Source of the DNA: Rhodoferax sp. BLA1
Lineage (GTDB): Bacteria; Pseudomonadota; Gammaproteobacteria; Burkholderiales; Burkholderiaceae_C
DNA length: 64,000 nucleotides
Direction of reading: 5' to 3'
Assembly (NCBI RefSeq): GCF_013416775.1
Contig: NZ_SZVI01000006.1
Location: 62,001-126,000, forward strand
The position numbers and the translations under genes were made by a program. This document shows positions 50,419 through 59,277 of the stretch, piece by piece. The notes under the pieces were generated by a model. The model saw only the letters and a program-made list of their open reading frames with translations, did no database searches and was not told where the DNA came from. Numbering within the stretch: position 1 is the first letter of the stretch; the number at the start of each line of letters is the position of its first letter.

Positions 50419-51990
50419 ATGTCTGAATCCACGCCCGCTGCTGCTTATACCCATCCACCGCCGCTGAGCGGCTCGGCCCGTCTGTGGGGCACGCTGGCCC
50501 TGTCGGCGGCCACCTTCATGAACGTGCTGGACACCTCGATTGCCAATGTATCGCTACCCGCCATCGCTGGTGACCTGGGCGTGAGCCCGAACCAGGGCAC
50601 CTGGGTCATCACGAGTTTTGGTGTGGCCAACGCGATTGCGGTGCCACTGACCGGCTGGTTGTCACAACGTTTTGGCCAGGTGCGCCTGTTTGTCACCAGT
50701 GTGCTGTTGTTTGTGCTGACCTCCTGGTTGTGTGGCCTGGCGCCCAACATGACCACGCTGATCCTGTTTCGGGTCTTACAAGGCCTGGTGGCCGGGCCGA
50801 TGATTCCGCTGTCGCAGGCCCTGTTGCTCTCGAGCTATCCACCGGCTCTGGCCGGGGTGGCGATGGCGCTGTGGTCGATGACGACGCTGATCGCCCCGGT
50901 GATGGGGCCGTTGCTGGGCGGCTGGATCACCGACAACATCTCCTGGCCGTGGATCTTTTTCATCAACATCCCGGTGGGGTTTGGCGCGGCCTTCATCACC
51001 TGGAGCATTTTTCACAAACGCGAAACCCAGACCAAAAAACTGCCGATTGACTCGGTTGGCCTGGCGCTGCTGGTGATCTGGGTGGGGTCGCTACAAATCA
51101 TGCTCGACAAGGGGCAGGAGCTGGACTGGTTCCACTCGCAGGAAATTGTGGGCCTGGCGGTGGTGGCGGTGGTCGGGCTGCTGGCCTTCCTGATCTGGGA
51201 GCTGACCGAAGAACACCCGGTGGTCGACCTGACGCTGTTCAAGCGGCGCAACTTCTGGGCCGGTGTGCTGGCCTTGTCGGTCGGTTACGGGCTGTTTTTT
51301 GGCAATGTGGTGTTGCTGCCACTGTGGTTGCAGCAGTTCATGGGCTACACCTCCACCACAGCGGGCATGATCCTGGCGCCGGTGGGGCTGGCAGCGCTGC
51401 TGCTGTCGCCGGTGGTGGGCAAAAACATCTCCAAGTTTGACCCACGCCACTTTGCCGCCTTTGCCTTCATGGTGTTTGGGCTGGTGTTGTGGATGCGCTC
51501 CAACTTCAACACCCAGGCCGACTTTGGCACCATCATGGTCCCGACCCTGATCCAGGGTATCGCGATGGCGTTTTTCTTCATCCCGCTGATGACCATCACG
51601 CTCTCGGGCCTGACACCCGACCGCATTCCGGCCGCCTCGGGCCTGTCGAACTTTGTGCGGATCACCGCGGGCTCGTTTGGCACCTCGATTGCCACCACGC
51701 TGTGGCAGGACCGTGCCGCGCTGCACCACGCGCAGCTCAGTGAATACGTCAACCTGGGCAGCAGCGCCACCAACAGCACCCTGTCGGGGCTGGCTGCGGG
51801 CGGCCTGAGCCGTGACCAGGCACTGGCCACCATTGATCGCCTGGCCAACCAGCAGGCCTATATGCTGGCGGCCAACGACATCTTTTTTGCCTCGGCCGTG
51901 GTGTTTCTGGCGATGATCCCGCTCGTGTTTTTGACGCGCCATGTGCGTAGCGGTGGTGGTGGCGCCGATGCGGCGGCAGGGGCACACTGA
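50419..51990 (+). CDS. DHA2-family MFS multidrug transporter (EmrB-like)
   Basis: 523 residues from ATG 50419 (the open frame extends back into the EmrA-like gene). Fourteen membrane segments. DHA2 motifs: FMNVLDTSIANVSLPAIAGD in helix 1, WVITSFGVANAIAVPLTGWL, LFRVLQGLVAGPMIPLSQAL and GPLLGGWITDNISWPWIFFI. It exports drugs by proton antiport together with the two upstream proteins, forming a tripartite pump controlled by the MarR protein. Substrates cannot be told from the sequence. Confidence 0.95.
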   Translation: MSESTPAAAYTHPPPLSGSARLWGTLALSAATFMNVLDTSIANVSLPAIAGDLGVSPNQGTWVITSFGVANAIAVPLTGWLSQRFGQVRLFVTSVLLFVLTSWLCGLAPNMTTLILFRVLQGLVAGPMIPLSQALLLSSYPPALAGVAMALWSMTTLIAPVMGPLLGGWITDNISWPWIFFINIPVGFGAAFITWSIFHKRETQTKKLPIDSVGLALLVIWVGSLQIMLDKGQELDWFHSQEIVGLAVVAVVGLLAFLIWELTEEHPVVDLTLFKRRNFWAGVLALSVGYGLFFGNVVLLPLWLQQFMGYTSTTAGMILAPVGLAALLLSPVVGKNISKFDPRHFAAFAFMVFGLVLWMRSNFNTQADFGTIMVPTLIQGIAMAFFFIPLMTITLSGLTPDRIPAASGLSNFVRITAGSFGTSIATTLWQDRAALHHAQLSEYVNLGSSATNSTLSGLAAGGLSRDQALATIDRLANQQAYMLAANDIFFASAVVFLAMIPLVFLTRHVRSGGGGADAAAGAH

Positions 51991-52081
51991 AGGCCAGACG
52001 CAGGCGAACGAAAACCCTTTCAGCTTCAGCTTGGGGCAAGGCTGCCGATAAGTTAACAACAGCCTGCAAAAAAAACCGTTG

Positions 52082-53779
52082 ATGTTGACCCTGAACACAC
52101 CTTCACTGCCTGCCAGCTGGCTCACCCAGCGCCCCACCAACCCCACGGCGACCACGGTGGCGGTCAAAAGTGCCGACGCCTTGACGTGGTCGCCATCCCC
52201 CAGCACGCTGGTGTCGGTGACCCCACCCGATCAAGTTGCAGCAGACGCAGAGCCCTTTCTGCACGTGACGCAGATGCCAACCACCCTGAATGCCACCGAG
52301 GCCACCTACGGTCCGCAGGGCCTCATCCATGTGAAGGGTGGGCAGATGCAGGTGTGGGAGCAGGCATCGGACAATGCCCTGGGGCAGTTGATGGGCCGCA
52401 ATGCCGGCCGGTTGACCACAGCAGCCAGGCTCGAAGGACTGGGTGCCGCGCTGCTGGAGCAGGTGGGCAGCCATGGCAGCAGCTACCGGCAATCCGTGGT
52501 GAATGTTGGTGCACCGAATTCAGCGGAAAAAATCCAGTCCAAGGCGGCGAGTTCACTTCTGGAATTCCAAAGCACGCCAACAGCCAGGGTGGAACTGAGC
52601 ATCCAGACCCAATCCGGCGCACAAGTCCGCCTGGCCATCGTTGACCAAAGAGAGAGTGGTCTCCATGGCACGGGCATCTCGGTCGAAGTGATCGTGGAGG
52701 GTGAACTCAACGAGGCAGAACGGGCGGCATTAACGTCCCTGGCCAGCGGGTTTGAAAAAGCCATTCAGGGTCTTGCCGGGGATGCCACCCAGGTCGATCT
52801 GGCCGGGCTGACCCAGTTTGACAGCAAGGTGATTGCCAAGCTGGAGCTGACAACCAGTATTTATGGTCGCGACGAACACGGTCTGCGTTATGAAAAGCTG
52901 GGGGCCAGTTTCAAGGCAGATGCCAACACCCAGGAGATCCAACTCAGGCGTCCTGACGGCGATGTGAAGATGCGCACGGATTTGCGCCAGCCCGCGCTGT
53001 GGGGCAGTGGTGAACAAAAAGCCTACGCGGTGCGCCAGTACCTGCAACAGATTGACCAAGCGGCGCAACGTGGACACGCCAGCGCAGACCTGGTGGACAT
53101 GTTCAAGTCCACATTCGTGGCCATGAACGCCGGTTATGGGACGCAAGAGATCAGCGACACGGCCCGTGCAGCGCTGGTCGCGGCGCCTGTTGACCCGCGC
53201 ACCGATGCCGAGGCCTGGAGCGAGGCCGACAAAAGCTGGCTGACGGGTTTGGCTGACTTTGATGCCAAGCTGAGTGCCACACCGCGTGCCTCCAATCCAC
53301 GCAAAACCATGGAGCTGGACAGCTTTGTCTACGCCATCAACCAGACCACGACGGTCTCTGGCAGCTCCCGCGACAACCGGGCCATCACACAAACCCAAAC
53401 CGCAGAACTCAGTGCGACTTACCACCAGTCGCTTTATTCGTCAAAGCCACCGGACCTCACCGATGAGACCGCCTCCCAAAACTACACCTACCACCAGATT
53501 GAGGACAACAGCAGCAGCCAAGTGCAACTGGCCTACGAGAAAGATAAACTGGTCGACGCCACGCTGACACAGTCCTCCTCGCGGTCCCAGCGTGTGCAAA
53601 AGTATGAATTCGCCAAGCTGATCGAAGATCGCGTGACACCGCCCGAGCTGCGTCTCAAACAGACGGATTTGCGGCCTTTGCTCCAACAGCTCGAGGAGCA
53701 GCAAGCGGCCCGCAAGATCACGGATGAAGAAAAGCAGAAGCTGTTCACCACCTGGCACGCCATGGTTTTCATGGCTTAA
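52082..53779 (+). CDS. Unrecognised 565-residue protein
   Basis: 565 residues from ATG 52082 with no strong ribosome-binding site and a TTG just before. No signal peptide or membrane helix. The N-terminus is rich in Thr, Pro and Ser. A middle part (about 160-250) alternates beta-like stretches (VELSIQTQSGAQVRLAIVDQ, GISVEVIVEGELNEAERAAL) with a helix, resembling a surface or flagellar-hook-length-like control protein, though I do not recognise a family. Residues about 380-420 contain DAEAWSEADKSWLTGLADFD; the C-terminus is charged and helical (LLQQLEEQQAARKITDEEKQ). Function unknown; it is followed closely by a 55-residue reading frame. Confidence 0.8.
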   Translation: MLTLNTPSLPASWLTQRPTNPTATTVAVKSADALTWSPSPSTLVSVTPPDQVAADAEPFLHVTQMPTTLNATEATYGPQGLIHVKGGQMQVWEQASDNALGQLMGRNAGRLTTAARLEGLGAALLEQVGSHGSSYRQSVVNVGAPNSAEKIQSKAASSLLEFQSTPTARVELSIQTQSGAQVRLAIVDQRESGLHGTGISVEVIVEGELNEAERAALTSLASGFEKAIQGLAGDATQVDLAGLTQFDSKVIAKLELTTSIYGRDEHGLRYEKLGASFKADANTQEIQLRRPDGDVKMRTDLRQPALWGSGEQKAYAVRQYLQQIDQAAQRGHASADLVDMFKSTFVAMNAGYGTQEISDTARAALVAAPVDPRTDAEAWSEADKSWLTGLADFDAKLSATPRASNPRKTMELDSFVYAINQTTTVSGSSRDNRAITQTQTAELSATYHQSLYSSKPPDLTDETASQNYTYHQIEDNSSSQVQLAYEKDKLVDATLTQSSSRSQRVQKYEFAKLIEDRVTPPELRLKQTDLRPLLQQLEEQQAARKITDEEKQKLFTTWHAMVFMA

Positions 53780-53792
53780 ATAGGCACACACC

Positions 53793-53960
53793 GTGGATAA
53801 ACGTCGTTTTGTTGAAAAAACCAGCTGGCTGCGGCCCTACACCCGCTGGGCCACACGGGTGTCGCTGAGCGCTCCAGATTGGTTGCCAGGCTGGCTGCGT
53901 TTTGCCCCGCTCAAACTCTCGGCACTGATCCTGCGCAGCTACCACCGCAGCATGCGCTGA
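53793..53960 (+). CDS. Candidate small basic protein (55 residues)
   Basis: GTG start at 53793, 13 bases after the preceding stop, with a TAGGCAC that is a poor ribosome-binding site. The product begins MDKRRFVEKTSWLRPYTRW, is strongly basic and has an amphipathic middle (LPGWLRFAPLKLSALILRSY) ending RSMR. It could be a small membrane-associated partner of the 565-residue protein or a chance frame. Evidence is only its length, position and composition. Confidence 0.35.
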   Translation: MDKRRFVEKTSWLRPYTRWATRVSLSAPDWLPGWLRFAPLKLSALILRSYHRSMR

Positions 53961-54085
53961 ACGCTGGCAGCAGCGGGCTCTACGCCCGGACACACTCTTT
54001 ACGGCCACTTTACAGACGCGACGTCTGAAGCGCGGGTGGCCCAGGCAGCATGAAGACCTGCTCAACACATTGCAAGGTCTCGATC

Positions 54086-54787
54086 ATGAAGCAACCCCTG
54101 CTGTTCCTCGCCGCACTGGTCGCCAGTGCCTCCAGCATGGCGCAAGACGCGGGCCGTGTTATCTCGTCCACACCGGTGCTGGAGCAGGTGGCTGTGCCAC
54201 GCCAGGTGTGTTCGGTGCAACAGGTGGCGGTGCAGCAACCCAAATCGGGCGCTGGTGCGGTCATCGGTGCCATTGCCGGTGGCGCTGTGGGCAACGCCAT
54301 TGGCAATGGCGGTGGTCGGGCGGTGGCCACCGTGGTGGGGCTGATGGGCGGCGCCGTCCTGGGCAATCACCTGGAGGGAACATCGGCCCCGCAGTTGCAA
54401 AATGTGCAGCGCTGCACAACGCAGACCACGTATGAGAACCGCATCGCCGCTTACAACGTGATCTATGACTATGCAGGCAAACGCTACCAGGTGCAGATGC
54501 CCCATGACCCGGGCCGCACCATCCCGCTGAACATCAGCCCGGTAGGTGGCAGCGTGGCGCCAGCGCCCAACATGTACACCACGGTGTATGACAGCACACC
54601 CCGCCATAAACAACAGGCGCCGGTGCTGCTGGCGCCGCCGGTGCGTCACACGTACCCAGTCATTGTGGCGCGGGATCATGACCGAGATCACCGCATGGAT
54701 CGCCGCTGGGACCGTCGCGACGACCGCAGGGACAACCGGCGTGATGACTGGCAAAACCATCGCCGCGATTGGAACGATGGCCGCTGA
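54086..54787 (+). CDS. Glycine-zipper 2TM-domain envelope protein
   Basis: 233 residues from ATG 54086. Signal peptide MKQPLLFLAALVASASSMA-Q. The Gly-zipper region is GAGAVIGAIAGGAVGNAIGN followed by VGLMGGAVLGNHLEG (about 65-105), as in Rickettsia 17-kDa-surface-antigen-like proteins. A Cys pair (QRCTTQTTYENRIAAYNVIY) and a domain with YQVQMPHDPGRTIPLNI follow. The last 40 residues are a repetitive Arg/Asp/His tail (DHDRDHRMDRRWDRRDDRRD), highly charged. Probably an outer-membrane-associated stress protein. No operon partner. Confidence 0.88.
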   Translation: MKQPLLFLAALVASASSMAQDAGRVISSTPVLEQVAVPRQVCSVQQVAVQQPKSGAGAVIGAIAGGAVGNAIGNGGGRAVATVVGLMGGAVLGNHLEGTSAPQLQNVQRCTTQTTYENRIAAYNVIYDYAGKRYQVQMPHDPGRTIPLNISPVGGSVAPAPNMYTTVYDSTPRHKQQAPVLLAPPVRHTYPVIVARDHDRDHRMDRRWDRRDDRRDNRRDDWQNHRRDWNDGR

Positions 54788-54805
54788 GGCCACTTCCCAG
54801 CGGGC

Positions 54806-55276
54806 TCAGTACAACCAGGGAACAAAACGCTTGCTGCGCTGGCGATAGCTGGCGTAAAGAGGGTGGTACTCGCACAACCAGTTTTCTTCCAAGCTCGCCT
54901 TGATCAACAACACACCGAACAACAGAACCCAGGCCAACCACGCCAACACATTGCCTGCCACCAGGGCCAGCGCAGCCGCCAGCAGCAACACGGCCGTGTA
55001 CATCGGGTGGCGGATCAGCCGGTACGGCCCGGTGGTGACCAGTTGGCCACAGGCTTTGGGCGCTGGGTGAACATTGAAGTTGCCCAGGCGGTTGTGCCAC
55101 AAGGTCCAGCCGACGAGCCCGCCTGACAAGCCCACCAGCAGCCAGCCCGGCAGTGTCATGCCAGCTTGCATCAGCGTGGGTGTTGCCATCAGCGCCAACC
55201 AGAGCAACACACCAAACTGCAGTAACACCAGCACCGCACCACCCATACGCCGCTGCGCGACCCCGAATGGCAACAT
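54806..55276 (-). CDS. Isoprenylcysteine-type methyltransferase family membrane protein
   Basis: 156 residues. Four membrane helices and the ICMT/PEMT pattern: ACGQLVTTGPYRLIRHPMYT (G-P-Y-x-x-x-R-H-P-x-Y), then KASLEENWLCEYHPLYASYR (E-E--L----Y--Y). In bacteria these are SAM-dependent methyltransferases of membrane substrates or steroid-like reductase relatives; the substrate is unknown. Its C-terminus RFVPWLY is as in family members. It is convergent with the glycine-zipper gene and divergent from the ABC transporter operon. Confidence 0.87.
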   Translation of the reverse strand: MLPFGVAQRRMGGAVLVLLQFGVLLWLALMATPTLMQAGMTLPGWLLVGLSGGLVGWTLWHNRLGNFNVHPAPKACGQLVTTGPYRLIRHPMYTAVLLLAAALALVAGNVLAWLAWVLLFGVLLIKASLEENWLCEYHPLYASYRQRSKRFVPWLY

Positions 55277-55390
55277 GTTGGAACCCCCTTGTAGAACATG
55301 CGCTTGATTGTGACCACGCTAGATGCCAGCCCAAAGCACCATCTGCGCGTTTGTCCCGATGTGCTGCTCGGTGTTTCACCCCAAACTCAC

Positions 55391-55406
55391 TGGCACGAAA
55401 CTCGCT
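55391..55406 (+). promoter_or_regulatory. Sigma-54-like (-24/-12) promoter of ABC operon
   Basis: TGGCACGAAACTCGCT matches the consensus TGGCACG-N4-TTGCW with one change (TCGCT for TTGCT), GG and GC in the correct register. Transcription would start near 55417, 75 bases before the first gene. A GCACCA half-site lies at 55336-55341, weakly NtrC-like. Confidence 0.6.
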
Positions 55407-55423
55407 TTGCCTCCTGGTATAAG

Positions 55424-55439
55424 TTGACCAACTGGTTAG
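55424..55439. promoter_or_regulatory. RutR-like operator
   Basis: TTGACCAACTGGTTAG matches the E. coli RutR consensus TTGACCAnnTGGTCAA at 12 of the 14 defined bases, with the two differences at the right end. It lies just downstream of the predicted -12 box, where a repressor would block transcription. The operon's last neighbour is a RutR-like TetR gene (59278). Confidence 0.7.
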
Positions 55440-55491
55440 ATTCTTGAGGACAAGGCTGCTTTTTGGTGCAACGCTCCCTTTTTACGTGCCC

Positions 55492-56319
55492 ATGAAACAC
55501 CCTCAAGCTTCATCACTTCTGTCCCAGCTCAGCCCACCCGCAGGGGGGCGGCTGGCGGTGGCGATTCGGCAAGCCAGCGTGGTGTACCCTACTGCCGACA
55601 CACCGGTGCATGCACTGGACAACATTGATCTGGACATCCGTGAAGGAGAGTTTGTCTCTCTGATTGGCCCCTCGGGCTGTGGCAAGACCACGCTGATGCG
55701 GGTGATTGCGGACCTGGAGCCAATCAGCGCCGGGCAGGTGCTGGTCAACGGTGTCAGCCCGCACGAAGCGCGACTGGCACGTGCTTACGGTTATGTGTTT
55801 CAGGCGCCCGCGCTGTTTCCGTGGCGCACGGTGCTGAACAATGTGACGCTGCCGCTGCAGATCCAGGGCCGCTCCAAGGCCGACAGCAAAGTCATCGCCA
55901 TCGAGCACCTGGAGCGTGTGGGGCTCAAAGGTTTTGAGAACAAATACCCCTGGCAACTCAGCGGCGGCATGCAGCAGCGGGTGTCCATCGCCCGGGCGCT
56001 GTCGTTTGAGCCCAAGATTTTGATGATGGACGAGCCCTTTGGCGCACTCGATGAAATCACCCGCGACCGCTTGAATGAGCAGCTGCAGCAGCTCTGGCAG
56101 CGCGAACGCCGCACCGTGGTGTTTGTCACCCACTCGATTGCCGAGGCGGTGTATTTGTCGACCAAGATTGTGGTGATGTCGCCGCGCCCCGGGCGCATCG
56201 TCAAGGTGATTGACTCACCACTGCCCAACGAGCGGCATCTGGGCCTGCGCGACACACCTGAATTTGTGGCGGTGGCGCACGAGGTGCGCGAAGCCCTGGC
56301 TGACGGACACCATGGCTAA
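55492..56319 (+). CDS. ABC transporter ATP-binding protein (SsuB/TauB type)
   Basis: 275 residues from ATG 55492; the open frame extends back to 55444. Walker A GPSGCGKTT, Q-loop YVFQAPALFPW, signature LSGGMQQR, Walker B ILMMDEPFGALDE and switch His in VFVTHSIAEAVYL. It belongs to the nitrate/sulfonate/taurine-like importer ATPases. It is first in an operon with two permeases and a binding protein, with an 8-base overlap to the first permease. The operator upstream and the RutR-like gene downstream point to pyrimidine-related substrates (inference). Confidence 0.93.
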   Translation: MKHPQASSLLSQLSPPAGGRLAVAIRQASVVYPTADTPVHALDNIDLDIREGEFVSLIGPSGCGKTTLMRVIADLEPISAGQVLVNGVSPHEARLARAYGYVFQAPALFPWRTVLNNVTLPLQIQGRSKADSKVIAIEHLERVGLKGFENKYPWQLSGGMQQRVSIARALSFEPKILMMDEPFGALDEITRDRLNEQLQQLWQRERRTVVFVTHSIAEAVYLSTKIVVMSPRPGRIVKVIDSPLPNERHLGLRDTPEFVAVAHEVREALADGHHG

Positions 56320-57208
56320 GCCAGCCGGTTTTGTGAGCCAAACAGGCCACAAGGCCTTTCCGGTGCTGGTCATCCTGCTATTTATTTTGGTAGTGTGGTA
56401 TGTCGCTGCTGTGGCCATGAACGCGCCTGGCGCGATTGAGCGGGTGCTGCCGACCGACACGCCCTGGAGCTGGCAGCAACTGGTGGGGGCCACGATGGAC
56501 ATGCAGCGCCCGGTCTTGCCCACACCACACCAGGTGGCGCGTGATTTCTGGAGCAGCCTGGTCGACTGGCCTATCAACTCACCACGCAACCTGCTGTTTC
56601 ATGTGGCTGTCACCGCCGAAAGCACCTTGTGGGGATTTGTTCTGGGTACCCTGCTTGGGCTGGTGCTGGCGGTGCTGATCGTGCACTCGCGCACGCTCGA
56701 CCGCGCCTTGCTGCCGTGGATCGTCGCCTCGCAAAGTGTGCCGGTGCTGGCGATTGCGCCGATTGTGCTGGTGATCCTGGGTAGCCTCGGTTTCTCGGGC
56801 GTGGCGCCCAAGGCGGTGATCGCGATGTATTTGTGCTTTTTCCCGGTGACGGTGGCGATGGTGCAGGGCCTGCGCTCGCCGCAAAAGATCGAGACCGAGA
56901 TGCTGCACACCTATGCCGCCAGCAAGTGGCAAGCTTTATGGCTGTTGCGGCTGCCCGCCTCCCTGCCATTTTTGTTTCCGGCGCTGCGCGTGGGCATTGC
57001 CGCAGGGCTGGTCGGCGCCATGGTGGCCGAGTTGCCCACGGGTGCGGTGGCGGGCCTGGGCGCGCGGCTCCTCACCGGCTCCTACTACGGCAACACGGTG
57101 CAGATCTGGTCGGCACTCGTGATGTCGGCCTTGCTGGGGCTGACGCTGACACTGGCGGTAGCAGGGGTGGAAAAACTGGTGCTGAGTCGTCGCGGAGGCC
57201 AGACATGA
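56312..57208 (+). CDS. ABC transporter permease 1 (SsuC type)
   Basis: 298 residues from ATG 56312; the longer open frame overlaps the ATPase gene. After a first helix (FPVLVILLFILVVWYVAAVA) an extracytoplasmic stretch leads to the BPD permease core of five helices. The EAA-like loop is YAASKWQALWLLRLPASLPF, where the ATPase docks. Its stop overlaps the ATG of permease 2. Two non-identical permeases in one importer suggest a heterodimeric channel. Confidence 0.93.
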   Translation: MAKPAGFVSQTGHKAFPVLVILLFILVVWYVAAVAMNAPGAIERVLPTDTPWSWQQLVGATMDMQRPVLPTPHQVARDFWSSLVDWPINSPRNLLFHVAVTAESTLWGFVLGTLLGLVLAVLIVHSRTLDRALLPWIVASQSVPVLAIAPIVLVILGSLGFSGVAPKAVIAMYLCFFPVTVAMVQGLRSPQKIETEMLHTYAASKWQALWLLRLPASLPFLFPALRVGIAAGLVGAMVAELPTGAVAGLGARLLTGSYYGNTVQIWSALVMSALLGLTLTLAVAGVEKLVLSRRGGQT

Positions 57209-58164
57209 AACTCTCGCTGGTCAAAGCCCTGGTGTTTGCGGTGTGCAGTTTGGCGGCTGCGTGTTTGTTGTTCATCCATCCGGCTGCACAAGGAAAGCTG
57301 CCCGAAGGCGGCTCGCCGGACGCGGTGTTCTGGTTGGCCGGTCTGGTCATCGCGGCGCTGGCAGTGGAATCAGTGCGCCTGTTGGCCGCCCTGGATGGCA
57401 GCCGCTGGCTGGGCACCGCCACCGCAGCCTTATTTGGCTTGTGGGTCCTCTACTTCTGGCAGCTGCTGGTGGTGGCGTTTGAGGTGCCACGGGTGTTGTT
57501 ACCACCGCCGGGTCTGATCCTGCAGTCCCTCAGTGAACACAGCGAGGTGTTGTGGGGCGACTTTGTGCAAACTGTGCTCAAGGCGGTGCTGATCGGCTGG
57601 GCGCTGGGCTCGGGCCTGGGTTTTGCCGTGGCCGTCGCCATTGACAGGCTGCCGTTTTTGCAGCGTGGCTTGTTGCCTTTGGCGTCGCTCACCAGCACCG
57701 TGCCGCTGGTGGCGGTGGCGCCGATTGCGGTGATGTGGTTTGGCTTCGAGTGGCCGTCCAAGGCCGCGGTGGTGGTGCTGATGACCTTTTTCCCGATGAT
57801 GGTCTCGACCCTGGCCGGGCTCAAGGCATCGGGCAAGCTGGAGAGCGAGCTGATGTTCAGTTATGCCGCCAGCTACAGCCGCACCCTGCTGGCGCTGCGC
57901 CTGCCCGCCAGCATGCCTTTCATTTTTGGGGCACTCAAGGTCAACGCCACGCTGGCGCTGATTGGCGCCATCGTGGCCGAGTTTTTTGGCTCACCCACTG
58001 CCGGGCTGGGTTTCCGGATTTCGACCGAGGCCTCGCGCATGAACATGCCCCTGGTCTGGAGCGCCATTGTGGTGGCGGCGGTGACCGGTTCACTGGCCTA
58101 TGCGCTGCTGGTGCAGTGTGAGCGCCGGGTGGCGTTCTGGCACCCCTCGGTGCGCGGACTCTGA
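57205..58164 (+). CDS. ABC transporter permease 2 (SsuC type)
   Basis: 319 residues, ATGA overlap with permease 1. The helices before the core are an addition (VKALVFAVCSLAAACLLFI; FWLAGLVIAALAVESVRLL). Core: VLKAVLIGWALGSGLGFAVA, then the docking loop YAASYSRTLLALRLPASMPF and IGAIVAEFFGSPTAGLGFRI. It pairs with permease 1 to form the channel. Confidence 0.93.
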   Translation: MKLSLVKALVFAVCSLAAACLLFIHPAAQGKLPEGGSPDAVFWLAGLVIAALAVESVRLLAALDGSRWLGTATAALFGLWVLYFWQLLVVAFEVPRVLLPPPGLILQSLSEHSEVLWGDFVQTVLKAVLIGWALGSGLGFAVAVAIDRLPFLQRGLLPLASLTSTVPLVAVAPIAVMWFGFEWPSKAAVVVLMTFFPMMVSTLAGLKASGKLESELMFSYAASYSRTLLALRLPASMPFIFGALKVNATLALIGAIVAEFFGSPTAGLGFRISTEASRMNMPLVWSAIVVAAVTGSLAYALLVQCERRVAFWHPSVRGL

Positions 58165-58196
58165 CGATTTTTCTCAACCCCCAAGGAGCTTTTGCC

Positions 58197-59213
58197 ATGA
58201 GTCGTTCTTCCAAGTTCTCCAGCGGCCTGATGGCTGCGGTACTGGCCGTGTGTGGCCTCACTGCCAGCATGGGCGCCAACGCGGCCGACAAGGTCACCGT
58301 GCAGCTCAAGTGGCTGCCACAAGCGCAGTTTGCCGGTTACTACGTGGCGCAAAGCAAGGGGTATTACAAAGACGCCGGGCTGGATGTGACGATCAAACCC
58401 GGTGGCCCGGATATCTCGCCGGTGCAGGTGATTGCGGGCAACGGTGCCGACGTGGTGGTGAACTGGATGCCCGACGCGCTGGCCGCGCGTGAAGCCGGTG
58501 TGCCGCTGGTCAACATTGCCCAGGTCTTCAACCAGTCCGGCCTGATGCTGACCTGCAAAAAGGCCAGCGGTGTGAGCAGCCCGAAAGACTTCAAAGGCAA
58601 AACCCTGGGTGTCTGGTACGGCGGCAACGAGTACCCGTTCCTGAACTGGATGGCCAAGCTCGGCTACAAACCCGGCACCGACATCAAGATCCTCAAACAA
58701 GGCTTCAACGTCGACCCGCTGCTGCAAAACCAGGCCGCCTGTATCTCGACCATGATCTACAACGAGTACTGGCAGGTGGTGGACGCGGGTGTCAAAGAAA
58801 GCGACCTGGTCACTTTCTTCTATGAAAAAGAAGGCGTGGCCTCGCTCGAAGACGGCCTGTATGTGATGGAAGCCAAACTCAAAGACCCGGCTTTTGTGGC
58901 CAAGATGGGCAAGTTCCTCAAAGCCACCTTCAAGGGCTGGAACGACGCGGTGAAAAACCCGGCCGAGGCCGCCAAGATTGTGGTGGCCAACGACATGTCA
59001 GGCAGCGCGTCTGAAAAAGTGCAGCAACGCCAGATGGAAAACGTGGCCAAGCTGATCAGCAACGCGGGCACGGCCAAGATCGGTTACCTGGAGCCCGCTG
59101 CCTATGAGCGCACGGTCAAGGTGCTGCTGGCTGCGGGCAGTTCACCGGTGATCAAGAAAGACCCGGGCAAAGCCGCCTACAGCCACGTGGTGTGGGAAGC
59201 GTCGGCCAAGTAA
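58197..59213 (+). CDS. ABC transporter substrate-binding protein (NMT1/THI5-like)
   Basis: 338 residues, AAGGAG 8 bases before the ATG. Signal peptide ending ASMGANA-AD. The mature protein has VTVQLKWLPQAQFAGYYVAQ, SKGYYKDAGLDVTIKPGGPD and TLGVWYGGNEYPFLNWMAKL, typical of NMT1/THI5-like binding proteins for pyrimidine-type and related compounds. Trp-rich start KWLPQAQFAGYYVA fits ring-stacking. The ligand is inferred to be a pyrimidine derivative (for example hydantoin or a ring-opened product) because of the RutR box. A terminator follows. Confidence 0.92.
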   Translation: MSRSSKFSSGLMAAVLAVCGLTASMGANAADKVTVQLKWLPQAQFAGYYVAQSKGYYKDAGLDVTIKPGGPDISPVQVIAGNGADVVVNWMPDALAAREAGVPLVNIAQVFNQSGLMLTCKKASGVSSPKDFKGKTLGVWYGGNEYPFLNWMAKLGYKPGTDIKILKQGFNVDPLLQNQAACISTMIYNEYWQVVDAGVKESDLVTFFYEKEGVASLEDGLYVMEAKLKDPAFVAKMGKFLKATFKGWNDAVKNPAEAAKIVVANDMSGSASEKVQQRQMENVAKLISNAGTAKIGYLEPAAYERTVKVLLAAGSSPVIKKDPGKAAYSHVVWEASAK

Positions 59214-59234
59214 GGCGCCTGCTTTTACACTTCT

Positions 59235-59269
59235 GGGGGTCTTATCCGGCAGGGTAAGACCCCTTTTTT
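59235..59269 (+). terminator. Rho-independent terminator of ABC operon
   Basis: GGGGTCTTA (59236-59244) pairs with TAAGACCCC (59255-59263) around a 10-base loop, followed directly by TTTTTT. It ends the importer operon 9 bases before the TetR start, so the regulator's own transcript must come by readthrough or start inside this space. Confidence 0.9.
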
Positions 59270-59277
59270 GATTGACC

